DNA of 64,000 nt, from positions 147,519,266 to 147,583,265 of the forward strand of contig CM061142.1 of assembly GCA_030789695.1 (NCBI GenBank). The letters run 5' to 3'. The DNA is from Scilla litardierei (lineage: Eukaryota > Streptophyta > Magnoliopsida > Asparagales > Asparagaceae). How positions within the stretch are numbered: the stretch's first letter is position 1; every line of letters begins with the position of its first letter. Positions 22,288-33,640 of the stretch are shown here, in pieces. Made by a program: the position numbers and the translations under genes. The notes under the pieces are model-generated. The model was given only the letters and a program-made list of their open reading frames with translations, ran no database searches and was not told the origin of the DNA.

Positions 22288-22790
22288 CTTCCCCTTATCC
22301 ATCCATTGTTGTAAGCCGTGATGAACGCTTCAGGGTTCATAGAGCTTATCTGATCATGGGTCTATGGATACTTCTGGATCCGAAGTTTAAGAGTACTTGC
22401 CTCGTTAAAACCTTTGCCAAGGAAAACCCAGTGGGAAAAACCAATGGCTAGGGAAAAGAGTACAAGTCTCTGTAACTTCCCCTGATCGATGGATATCACT
22501 AGAGGTGGATACTTCTAGATCCTAAGTTAGGGATAACTGCCTCGTTAAAACCTTTAGCTATGGAAAACCCAGTGGGAAAAACCAATAGCCAAGGAAAAAG
22601 AGTACAGTTTCCGTAACTTCCCCTGATTAGTGGAAGTATTTAGGGGGTGGATACTTCTGGATCCAGAGTCAATGAGTTTGCCTCGTTAAAACCATTAGCT
22701 ATGGAAAACCCAGTGGGAAAAACCAATAGCCAAGGGAAAAGAGTACAACACTACATTTGACTCCCCCTGATCTGTACAAGCTGCAGGCTT
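22288..22790 (-). repeat. Three-unit 3' module of TE-E
   Basis: Three tandem units of about 130-140 bp, each with GCCTCGTTAAAACC, AACCCAGTGGGAAAAACC and AAAGAGTAC on the plus strand. TE-B and TE-F each have two units. The module lies between the pol-end hairpin (22777-22791) and the PPT. Conservation in coding and noncoding members suggests a cis function such as replication or packaging (inference). Confidence 0.7.
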
Positions 22791-23435
22791 GCAGATCTCC
22801 TAGGCAACTATACATCAATCTCTTACAGTGTTCCGATAATAAGTACAAAGTACAAGGCATCGCTCACCTATACAAGACATCGCTCATCTATACAAGTATC
22901 GCTCATCTATGGCAGCTACTGAATCTGAGGGATCTCTTCAGAGGAGGAGTGGTCTGCAGACTCGGTAGGTAGCATCACGTCTCTGACCAGTCTTCACTGT
23001 GTCTGCGAGGTACTGCAGGACCTGGCTGTGCGTACTTATGATTTGCTTCTTGGATTGATGAGCCTCTCGGGATGGTGGGATTGATGTTGCCTTGGAAGTA
23101 TGCTTTGCTGGTCTCCAGGAGTTGGTCGCTTCTTGGTTGCAGTCATCGCGATGATCTGTAACCTGTATCTGCAAATACATTTAACATGTTGTATGATCCT
23201 TGACCCTTGGAGATAGCGCAGAAGCTACATATCTCTGGTCCAGTGGTGCGCTGCAGGCGCTGCACTGTATCTGGTTAAAGTGTTTACTGCCAGATAAAGG
23301 AGTGTACAAAAGACATTTAGTAAGGCACTTCAGGACCTAGGATATCCTTCCCCTCTTCCAGCGAACGGAAGGGGTCTTAATGTGGATCCATACAACCAGT
23401 AGGTGTATTGGTGGATTGCAAATTTCCATGTTTCT

Positions 23436-23683
23436 TCATCGACTGGATGATAATTTCATCTTCTGGATGGTAATTCATCTGCTGGATGATTATTCATCTT
23501 CGGGATGCTTATTCATCTTCGGGATGATGGTTTCATCTTCGGGATGATTGTTCATCTTCGGGATGAAGGTTTCATCTTCGGGATGATAATTCATCTTCGG
23601 GATGATGGTTTCATCTTCGGGATGATAATTCATCTTCAGGATGATGGTTTCATCTTCGGGATGATAATTCATCTTCAGGATGA
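23436..23683 (-). repeat. Minisatellite of 13 hairpin units in TE-E
   Basis: Thirteen units of 19-20 bp, each TCATC + 5 nt + GATGA. The plus-strand spacers are GACTG, TTCTG, TGCTG, TTCGG (mostly) and TTCAG. Every unit can form a short stem with a 5-nt loop. TE-F has five units at the matching place (38113-38215). Both strands are open in short frames only because the unit is simple. Confidence 0.85.
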
Positions 23684-26600
23684 TTATTCATAAGGGTATG
23701 TTGTCACATCATCCATAGCAACATAGCCTAAAATTATCTCTGCAATCGTATGGTTTTCGCAACTATGACCAAGGAGCCTGATGCATCAGGTCAAATAATT
23801 TTGTAAGTGAGTTAAGCTCATCTTACATGCTTACTTCCTGGTTTCTGCGAAATAAACCTTTAAGCTATAGCGTTTTGCTTATAGCATACGATTTTATTTA
23901 TTTATACAATACTCGGTAGCCCACAGGTTTGATATCTTTTGATATCAGGACTTCAGGTCCAAACACTTCACATTTCATAAGTGAGTCCAGCTCAACTTAT
24001 TATTGCCTCGTTCCACATAATTTGGCCAAATTTCTGCGTTTGCTTCAGGAAACGGAGATTGTGAACGATATCAATGGCAAAATGAAATGTGAGTAATTGT
24101 CGACAAGTGTGTTTTATCCAAATACCTCTCCGTGTACGTACATTATTCAATTTATTCCAGATTTATCTCTTCTGGAGGTTCTGGAAAGGGAGAGGATATG
24201 GAGATGAGCTCACTTTCCTGTGGTGGTATTGTTTTAGGGTCTCGTGGTATGTCCTCTCATCCATTGAGGATATCCACTTCTGCTACTGGTAGATTGCATC
24301 CATAAAGTTGGTATGTCAATCCTAGCTGGATTTTTAGTAGCAGGGATGTGTGAATTTGACAATATTTATATTGTCGGTAGCTATGTCTGATAACTGTTTA
24401 ACAGTTTCATAAATGTGGATCTTCCGGATCTCATCACTATTCATGATAATCAGATCATAGGTATTAATGTTTTAAATGGTTCATAGTGGTGATATGGGAA
24501 TGTAAACTCATCATAACTCCATCGATAAGATGTGCACTAAACGCTTCCCCCGTTAGGGGTTCTCGGAAACTGTTTATATGAGGTGATCAGGCTCATATAA
24601 ATAGTTTCTAAGGAGGCGTTCTGATGGTTTGCATGTTCCCACATTGTCACCTACAACTGGATTTCTAGTGGATAAGTAATCCGTTTAAATCATTTTAATG
24701 ATTTACATATAACCCATTTCTGGGTGTGAACACAAAGCTTCAGGGTGTTCAATTTTCTTCCAGTTGTTAAATTGATTTCCCAGTGTTATCCCAAAAATCC
24801 GCAATAAGCTCGACTTCAATGAAGTTGAGCATAGAACTAGGGATATGAACCCGTCAAGGCTCCATCTATAACATGTGCTCTAATGCCTCCCCCGTTTGGG
24901 GATCTCGGAACATATTCATCTAGGAGGGTTAGTCCCGATGAATAAGTTCCACTGCGGCATTTTTGAGGGTGGTATGAGGGTAAGTAAAAGCCCAACCAAA
25001 TCCTAGTAATGTAATATGTCCGTTGTGATTAATAATGGACTGCGGTTGGATAACAAGGTTTTGATTATGACCATTTAAAGAGGATATATAGATGAGTACT
25101 CTAAGGTACATCATCAGCCATATGGAGGGAGTGTGTGAGTCCACTTTTATCCCTCAAATACTCTCAAGAGGCCTAAAGGTCTCATTCTTCTAATGATAGT
25201 ATATTATCTTAAATTCGTTTGAGGAAGTGAGGAGAGTCAATGTCCACGTGAATGGAGATGATCTCATAATCATTTTTCCCTTTTGAATGGGATAATGAGA
25301 GTTTCACCCTTTTTTGAAGAACTTCGGGTTCGTCTGGTTAATGATGTCTTGCATCATCAATCCAGGGTGACATCGATCCAAAGTTGGTCGATTCTGGACA
25401 CTTCTGGTGTTCCAAATTAATTCCTCTGTTCGAATTTATGTGGGACGTTTGTAAAGTCCAAAAAAATGCTCAAGTTAATTTTTGTCCGGTAATAGTTGAA
25501 CTGTGTTCAAACTGTGAAGGATTCAATCTTCACAATGACTATTATGCGGATCATAGTTGGATAAAGCTTCAGGCTTTATTGGTTTCTTGAGTCATTAGGG
25601 ATTTCATTTTGATGAATATCCTTTGAAACTTTATAGGTTTCAGAGAGTACATGGCATCCTCGTTTTAGGAGTATTCAGGATGACAAATCATTTACAGTAA
25701 AATAAAATGCGTAAAAAGCACATATATACTGCAAGAGAATACTACTAATAATTATTGTTAGAGCAACAAGTTTCATAGTATGATGTGGGTTTTATAAAAT
25801 ATACGTCCACAATTGTGCTCATTTTAGACTCATATTATGACAACAGATTGAATTTATTTTCAAAATTTATTTGTCCTCGGGGAGTAGCGAATTATACATA
25901 CAGTCAATTTGACTTTCGTCGTTTAGACTAGATATGTATATATTTTTATATGGCATACGTTAATGCCCATTAATTTTGCAAAAAAGCATTATGGGTCTTG
26001 TCAGAACTTCTGGTCTGATATTGGGTTGCCATTGCATACTCCATATCGAGGTACATCATATCTTCCCTTTCTCATTTTTATTCAAGACTTCCCCTGTTTT
26101 CAGTCGTCCTTATTGTCGTTTATAAGGAAGAATGATTATTGGTCTTACGAAGTAGACACATACAAGGGAAATGAGTTAGTCTCTATTTTTCCACTTTCTA
26201 GTTTATGATAGACTTATAAAGGTCTATTTGAAAACTCAAGTATGGTCTTCAGGCCATTTTTATTGAGTCATTCAAGTATTGTGTGGATATAGGATCATAC
26301 TCTAGGGGAAACAATTACGTGGGTACGAATTTTATAATTTCTCACTTATCTATTAAGCCACGACTTCGGGCGTACGCTTTAAAAAATAAGGTTAGATTCA
26401 AGAATCATACCTTGTAAAGTGAGATTACTCAAAGGAGTTTGGCGGTGTTATGACAACTGCTGGTGTCAATATCGGTTTATACAGACCGTGGATCTGAGAG
26501 ATCTATTTACCGCGAAATGCGTATTTCTAAAAGAAATCGCATAAATGTTTTTCGTATAAGCCATCGTACTTGGTAATATTTATTAGTGTGAAAGGGTGTT

Positions 26601-27383
26601 GACTTTTGATTTGATTTTGAACTTCAGGTTCATTTTGGTTTTGAACTCCAGGTTCATTTTTTTCAACTAGGATATGATGTTAAACTTTTTGAAATCATTA
26701 TTGGTTTGTTGTCATGAAAAGTTGTCGTATCATGAGCACATCATACATATAATATAAATCCAGTAAACTAAAAAGTTGTGCTCAATTAACCAGAATGGAA
26801 ACAATTATGATGTATACACATGCTATTTATATTCTGCAGGTATATAAATAATTTTATCTCAGACATATATTTATGCTACAGGCATTAAAAATACATCAAA
26901 AAGATTTTAGCATGCTAAATAAAATGTTTATTACAGAACATTAAATATGCGACGGGCATATAATTTTCTACGCATGCATTTATAGTGTTTAAGTGGAAAT
27001 TCATGCTAGAGGCAACAAAAATATACATCACATCGTAGAAAAATGCGATAGGCATTTAATATCATAGCAGACGATCAACACAGACAATTAATCATCACTG
27101 GCATTTTATAATGGAAATGAAATTTTTTCGTTTAATAATTATTGGACCACTAGGCAACGTCATACACCGTTAGGTTAGTTAACTAACGGCAGAGCGGTCG
27201 CAGGATCTTCCTAATTATTAAACGTAAATAATCAGATAATCCGAATAAAATGCGATGAATAAAAATTGTGTAATTTAACAGATTTTGACGAAAAAGAAAT
27301 CGTAATTTAAATCTGAAAAATAATTTTGAAATTAGAAAAAAATTTGGGGGTCAAACCCTAGTTAGGGTTTTGGTCGCGCGGAT

Positions 27384-27680
27384 TGCCGCTTCAGGCGGAT
27401 AGGGTTTCCGGACATGAGCGCGCACCGGGGGGGCCCGATACGAGCGACTGTCGGGGGGTTGGGGGCCCGCCGCTGCGGGCGGCGGGGCCCGCCGCTGCCG
27501 GCGGCGGGGCCCGCCGCTGCGGGCGGTGGGGCCCGGATGGGCGGCCCGTCCGCCCGCCGTCTCAGCGGCGGGGCCGCTGTTGGCGGCGGGGCCGCCCGCC
27601 GTCTCAGCGGCGGGGGGTTGAAGCCGCTTCGGGCGACGGCGAGGGTTTTGCCGCCGCTTCGGGCGGCGGGCGAGGGTTTT
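27384..27680 (-). repeat. GC-rich hairpin island near the TE-E 5' LTR
   Basis: CCGC-TTCAG-GCGG at 27386-27398 is followed by tandem CCGCCGC/GCGGCGG inverted repeats with spacers TGCGG, TGCCG and TTCGG. It sits about 350-650 bp inside the 5' end of the transcript. The GC content is far above the surrounding AT-rich DNA. Short open frames here are not called as genes. Confidence 0.75.
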
Positions 27681-28035
27681 CCCGCGAGATCTAGGGGGGT
27701 TCGCGTTCCGGCGAGAAAATCCCCTAGGGTTTCATGGGTTTTGGGGATAAAAATCTAATTTTTAGTGGAAAAAATCTATTTTTAATCTCCAGAAGAAAAC
27801 GTTTTTATTGTAAAAAGTTGATTTTTAATCAATAAAAACCTTGATTTTCATTAAACATTCGATCCAAGAATTTTGGATCTAGACATATGCGCATATGAAA
27901 ATTTTAGATCTAGGGTTTCAGGATTACCTCTAGATCCTACCCGCCGGATCTAGCGACGTTCGGTGAAGGAAGCCCGTTCGCGTCGCGTTCGTCCGTCGAC
28001 AGGGGTTCGGCTTAGCTTCGAGCGTGCTGATAACG

Positions 28036-28148
28036 TGTTGTAAACCATGACGGCTACGGAACCCCGTAGTCCTGTATTTATAGTAATCAGGTTACATAAT
28101 GGGTGGATACCCACTAACGGGTTGGGCCTCCAAAGCCCGTTTATAACA
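28036..28148 (-). repeat. 5' LTR of TE-E
   Basis: 113 bp, matching 22175-22287 with about three substitutions. Followed on the minus strand by CGTTATCAGCACGCTCG. Confidence 0.9.
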
Positions 28149-28153
28149 AACAT

Positions 28154-31083
28154 GATATTTTGAATTATTTGATGCACTAGCCATAATTATGCTCCATGTT
28201 GCTTGAATGATATGTTTCAATAATTATGAAAAATTGCTCTCATTTTTGTAAACATGTAAGCTTTATTATTTTCCTCCTTGCATGAGAAGATGAAATTGCT
28301 CTCTTTTATGAAATTAATCTAATTTTGGTTTCATTGCGTAAATGAAATAGACCTCATTTGGTTATATTCAGTAACGTATAAATTGCTCTCCATGGAAGGT
28401 TGGAAATTGAATTTCTCTTGTATGCAAATGAGCATCATGAGAAAAGGACTTGAGATGTGAAATTGGCTAAATGTGTTGTTGAATATATGCAAAATACGAA
28501 ATGGGTGAAATGATGTTATTAGGACACGAGGTGGAGTGCACGGGCATGGACAAAGTGCCGCGGAAGGAGGCGGGTGAATACGCAGTTGGCCACCTCTTGA
28601 TCCATTAGGTGGTTCCACGTTGATAACGGAGTAGAATCATTTGCACATGCACGCCGGCTCACTCAAGGGATCCTCATTGCATTGCATTGCATTGCATCGC
28701 ATTGCTTGTGACTCATATGCATCATGGCATCATTGAGCATTTGTATGATTGGTGGTAATATCCATGTGATTGTTACTTTATGAGAATGGATGTTGCTAAG
28801 AATGCATTATGTGTTGAAACGGTTGTATGTTGGAAAGCTGGGTTTTGGGTGGTTGTTAGTTGTTGGACTTGTATTGATGTTGTGTTTTCCCCCGGAAAAA
28901 TGGTAATATGCTTGTTGATGTTATTATTGTTTTTGGGGCTGTCATTATGATTGTTGTTGACAACCATTTTAGTTTATGCTAAAGAGATTAATTTAATAAG
29001 AGTATTATTGAGGATGTTAATTTAGTGCTTCCATACCCCATTCTCAAGCGGACTCTTAAACATGTTTAAAAGAAGACTCTTGAGTATTATTGTTGTCAAC
29101 AAATTTAATCTAGCTTATACTTCTAGTGAGCTCTTTAAGAAGACTCTTGAGGGCTTATGTATGGCTACAAGATTCTCAATAATTAGTATTTTATTAATTG
29201 TTGTCGTAGTTGTTGGTGTTGTTGCAATGGTAGTAAATTGATTAGTGTTGATTAATAAGATGGATAGTTGTTGTGGTTTCATGCTTATAGTTAAGGGTAT
29301 TGGGAAGAGGGATATTGAGTATGTTAAGGGTAGCTTGGGTATTGGTGGTATTACCAACTCTCACATTCTATTATTCACACAATATTCTACTTACCTATTA
29401 CTAAAGTTGTTAGAGAGTGTTCTAAAGTAATTAGAAGGTACTAAATGGCCTAGAGTTGCAAGTTGTGTTGGTAATTTGCTAGTGACACATCTTGATGTTG
29501 GATGTTGCAATTAATGTGGGATATTTGTAAGTGTTGCACCCTTAACTTAAATTCTACTAAGGTTGACATGCTTAAACTCGCATCTCAATGTTGTAATGAG
29601 ATTAGCTCATGTTGCCAACCAATCTTTAACCCACCATGATGTCCTATTGAACTTGGAGTATGATGTTTTCTTTAATCTTGGATTTTCATTATGTTGTCTT
29701 CCTTGGATTATGCTAGTCCTTAATTTTAGTGCATGCTTATCCTAGCATTCCATTTATGTCACTTCTCCTATAATTCTTTGAGCAAGATTATATTTGCTTT
29801 GGCTGTAGCATTTTTCTCTTCAAATACTACTTATGTTGTACTTGGAAAATTTTGATAAATACAAGAGAAGCTCTGTCGAAATTTTTGCAAGCAAATCCAT
29901 GTTTAAGAGAACACCCATTTGAAAAATTAGATAAAAGAAAATTAGTAAGAGTGTTTGATAACTTTCAAGTTAGAATCTCTAAATGATTTCTATAAAGTGT
30001 AGGAACCTTAATTACCATCATTTACAAGTTTCTACGGGTCCCTCTATACAAACTTTGTTTTCCTATTTGGTCCGCAATTTAGGCTATATGTTGGATAATA
30101 AGTTGGTCACCTTTTGCAAGAATGCTTGTAAGTTGGTGAGATTGCTAAAATTGTCCATAGCTAACATTCCTTTCCTATAATAGGTTCATGGCAATGAGAT
30201 CTCACTATCTAAGACTTGTTAGCACTAATGACATGATGCCATTAATATGAAACCATGTGTAGGGGAATTATTATTATTTATGTCGGAAATAACCTAATGC
30301 GATTTTCCCTTAGCCCTTATAAAGATCTAAAGTTTTGGTCGAACTGATAGGGTTTCATTGCATATGTAAGGTCACATGTTAATAACGGCCTATGGAAGGG
30401 ATTCATGGTGTAATCAAGATATAAAGAGAACGAGTATTGTTGTGTTCTTGTACTTGACAAGTTATAGTTACTCCTCTATTTGTAGCACTCACTTTGTTTT
30501 GCAGGTTATCCTTTGTCGCAGGTATGAGATTTTGTTATTGATGTCATTTGCAGATTAATATGAATGAGGTGGGTATATGCTTGTTTACTTCAATTTTCAT
30601 GATATGCCATGAGTTATTTCTAGTTGTTGCATTAGTGCATTGCGTCCTTTTGCACCATGTGAGTTGGGTTTGGATTTCCTACTGGATCACGTTGTGACGT
30701 GTCCCCGTTGATATTTTTCAGGTGTTGGATCTTGGAGTTAGAGGCCCGCGAGCCCAGTTGGTTGGATTCGAGTGTGGGGGTGAATGTGAGAGAGATTTGG
30801 GTGTGTTATTGTACTTGGGTGAGTTTGGGTTATATATTGTATATGAGATTTGCAATTGATGGTGTAATTGAACAGGCTATATATATGTTATATTGGTGTT
30901 TTGAGTTGGTGGCTCTTTTGTGTTTCTGTGATGTCTGGAATGCTACAGGTACTATCCCAGCAATGCGCATTGGGCATGCCCGAGTTTTGAAATTTCGTAT
31001 TCTTCCATCGTAACACCCGCCTCTTCGGGAATGCCTGATACGGATTCGCACTTATCGGGTATCCCGGGGAGCGGGGCGTTACA
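28154..31083 (+). repeat. 3' LTR of TE-D, part 2
   Basis: Continues the LTR homologous to about 15600-18537 and ends GGGGCGTTACA. ATCGT follows (31084-31088), the right TSD of TE-D. No coding region seen. Confidence 0.88.
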
Positions 31084-32453
31084 ATCGTTACCGACAAATA
31101 ACTTTTATCTCCCAAAATATTAATTTTTATTGTAACCCCTCCCAATTACTTTTCTGGTGTTTTAGGAATTTTCCAGAATTTTTCCCAAATTTTTAGGATT
31201 TTTCTTAATTTTTCTGGGATTTATTCTGTAATTTCTAAATTTAATATATATTAAAATATATATTTTATAAAGATTTCAAGAATTAATTAAAATAATATTA
31301 GGCCAGCGGGCTTCGGGCCCGTTAAGCATATTTCCTCTTTATTTATGTATATTTTTACACTTTTTGTGTTCTGCAGGCCCAACAAAATAAGAGGAATACT
31401 AATATTATTTATTAAAAATAAATTAATTTGTGTCCGCAGACTTCAGGCCCGTTAGGATACTTGTTTATTGATTTTCAAGAAAATCTATGGGCTAAGCCCA
31501 CTCAAGTTAAAATTAATTTAAATTTTAATTATATTTCAGTGTGGGCTTCAGGCCCATTAGGTGGTTTTAACATAATATCTATCAACTAATCTGATTTTTT
31601 TCTTATTGGGCTGCTGGCCCAAGAAAAGGCCCATGAGTGTAAAAATCTGAAAATTAATTTTGTTTGGGCTTCAGGCCCGAAAAAATTTAATTTCAGATTT
31701 ATTTTATTTTTATTTATTTTTATTTTATTTCATTTTTTAGTTGGGCTTTTAGCCCAACAGCCCAAAATGGGCTTCCCCTAACCTTAACACTAATATTGGG
31801 TTGGGGATTTTTTTTGGGGGGGCAACCGCCGGTGGCGGCCGACAGCCGTTGAGGGCGGCCGACAGCCACCGGTCGTGCTAGCAGGCGCGGCAGGGGGCCC
31901 ACCTGCTGGGCGCGGTGTATTCACCACCGCGCCCGGAGGCGCGGCAGGCTTTTTTTCCTTCTGCCGGATTTTGTGCCGGATCTGTCGGATCTTTGGCGGG
32001 GATGGGCTATCAGCTTTTGGTCGTTCATGGGTTTATCAGATTTGATTTTTAAATTATGGGACATCATGAACAAGATTTTGCACAAAATGATCTAATAAAA
32101 CCTACCAAATAACAGATAGATTGTATAAAAATTAAATTTTTAATCAGTTTTGCATACAAACTATTAAGTTTTTAATCTAATAAGTTAGATCCATGCATAA
32201 ACAATCATCTATTTTCTTCTAGATCACATAAAAAATTGAACTTTTAATATGTTATCAGATCTAAACAACGTTTAGGCTTACCCACTAAATCTGTCCGCCA
32301 GATCTAGTGAAGTTTGATGAGGGATGCCCGAAAAGAAACTCTACATCGTCTCGCGAAGCTTTGCATCGCGAAAAAATTTGACGGAGCTTCCGCCAGGCGC
32401 CTTCCTCTCACGAGCCGTCGCTTCTTCCATCGAGCGTGATCGTGCTGATAATG
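31084..32453 (-). mobile_element. TE-C, 5'-ward internal fragment
   Basis: Continues 13441 across TE-D. Noncoding, with repeated hairpins built on GGGC...GCCC: 31307-31321 (CGGGC/GCCCG, spacer TTCGG), 31542-31556 (TGGGC/GCCCA, TTCAG), 31606-31622 (TTGGGC/GCCCAA, TGCTG), 31663-31681 (TTTGGGC/GCCCGAA with one wobble, TTCAG) and 31740-31758 (GTTGGGC/GCCCAAC, TTTTA). A GC-rich island follows at 31815-31970. Ends with the CGTTATCAGCACG-like phrase (AT in place of CG here) next to the 5' LTR. Confidence 0.75.
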
Positions 32454-32580
32454 TGTTATGAAGGAGAAACGGGTTTGAAGAAGGTTGAGACTAGGAAACC
32501 CTAGCCTCCTTTATATAGTACTCAATTGGTTACTCATGTGGGTGGGTACCCAATAGGCCCAATGTGTCCTATTCATAACA
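32454..32580 (-). repeat. 5' LTR of TE-C, 127 bp
   Basis: On the minus strand TGTTATGAATAGG to CCTTCATAACA, with TATATAAAGG inside. Similar to the TE-F LTRs, which lie 400 bp away in the opposite orientation. Confidence 0.85.
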
Positions 32581-32977
32581 GTATTTGCTTTTTTTACCTT
32601 TTTTTGCTTCTCTCTTTGCTGCTCTTGGTTTCACACGATATGATGATTTATCTAGATCAGACTGGTAGTTACTGTGTTAAATGATTCCTATGGAGTCTTG
32701 ATGTCATCGCGGTCGTCTCCCGTTGGTGAAATGAACCATTTGATGTGTTACTTGTCAACATGGTGGTGCCCATATGTTTCGGATCTGGACTTGCTAGTCG
32801 GGATCCAAGTTGGGCGGCTAATGGCAGTGGACCGACTTAGCTTAATTTGGTGACCCGCTCCCTAACAAACTTACGGTTACTTAATCAAGTCCAAATAAAT
32901 ATCCGAATGATTACGGAGATTTAAGGCATTCTCCTGTATCGTTGGATATCATTAAAACTACGTCAAAATCTGCTTTA
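32581..32977. other. Spacer between TE-C and TE-F
   Basis: Unique-looking sequence without a long frame or RNA gene. It is probably host DNA downstream of the NHX gene. CTTTA at 32973-32977 is the left TSD of TE-F. Confidence 0.5.
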
Positions 32978-33107
32978 TGTTATGAATAGGACCCATTGGG
33001 CCTATTGGGTATCCGCCCACATGAGTACCCATTATGAATACTATAGAAAGGAGGCTACGGGTTTCCTAGCCTCAACCCTTCTCCAAATCTTTTTCTCGTT
33101 CACAACA
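32978..33107 (+). repeat. 5' LTR of TE-F
   Basis: TGTTATGAATAGGACCC to CGTTCACAACA. The TATA region reads CTATAGAAAGG here and CTATATAAAGG in the 3' copy, so the TATA box of this copy is mutated. Confidence 0.9.
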
Positions 33108-33479
33108 CGTTATCAGCACGATCACGCTCGTTGGAGGAGACGGCGGCTCGCGGGGAAGGAGATCCATCAATCGCTCAGATTAAAGAAGATCGTAATCTTC
33201 TCAACGGGGAGCGAAAAGGGCATCCTTCACCAACCGTCGACTAGATTCCCTTATCGCATCTAGAGGTAAAAATCAAAACTTTTTAGATCTAAACTTGCTT
33301 TTCACGTTAGATCTGCATGTTTTAGGATCAAAAAGTTTAAAAACACGGTAAAATCACATTTTTTTAGATCCGCATGCCTAAAAACAATAAAAATCTGTTT
33401 TTAGCAATCTAAATCCTTGAAAAATCCGGTTTTTACCCCCCTTTGATCCAAAATTTCCGCACGCCGTAAGGCGAAACGG

Positions 33480-33640
33480 CGACGCCTCACTTGCGCCGCC
33501 GGCGGCAAACAAACGCCGCGGCCTGAAGCCGCGGCAAGCAGCTGCGGCCTCCGGCCGCGGCCTGCAGCCGCGGCCAACAGCTGCGGCCTGAAGCCACGGC
33601 ACCGTGCCGCGGCCTGCAGGCCGCGGCCCGCCGTCGCCAC
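33480..33640 (+). repeat. GC-rich hairpin island of TE-F
   Basis: Contains GCCGCGGC-CTGAA-GCCGCGGC (33515-33535) and adjoining variants with loops CTCCG, CTGCA and CTGAA, some with mismatches. It occupies the same relative place as the island of TE-E, 400-550 bp after the 5' LTR, although the stems are different sequences. Confidence 0.75.

Larger units (their letters stand above)
22175..28148 (-). mobile_element. TE-E: 6-kb noncoding element with 113-bp LTRs
   Basis: LTRs 28036-28148 (5') and 22175-22287 (3') differ at about three positions. TSD AACAT at 22170-22174 and 28149-28153. The PPT on the minus strand is GGATAAGGGGAAG (22288-22300). Next to the 5' LTR is CGTTATCAGCACG, the same phrase as in TE-C and TE-F and presumably the PBS. 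No gag or pol is readable. Sense RNA would carry many CTGAA-type hairpins, for example 22777-22791, 23948-23960, 25561-25579, 26618-26632 and 27386-27398. Confidence 0.85.
13442..31083 (+). mobile_element. TE-D: noncoding gypsy-type element with 5.1-kb LTRs
   Basis: Two direct repeats (13442-18537 and 19832-31083 after removal of TE-E) surround 1294 bp of noncoding DNA. Ends TGTAAT(A/G)CCCG...GGGGCGTTACA and the pre-PPT motif TTCGAGGACGAA are typical of Del/Tekay-group chromoviruses. TSD ATCGT at 13437-13441 and 31084-31088. No gag or pol motif remains, so it must be mobilised in trans. LTR copies differ at about 3-4% in the 250 bp compared at their 5' ends. Confidence 0.85.

Noticed and set aside
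27383..27758. Two overlapping Gly/Arg-rich frames of about 100 codons
   Set aside because: They lie in the GC-rich hairpin island of TE-E on the antisense strand; composition explains the absence of stops.
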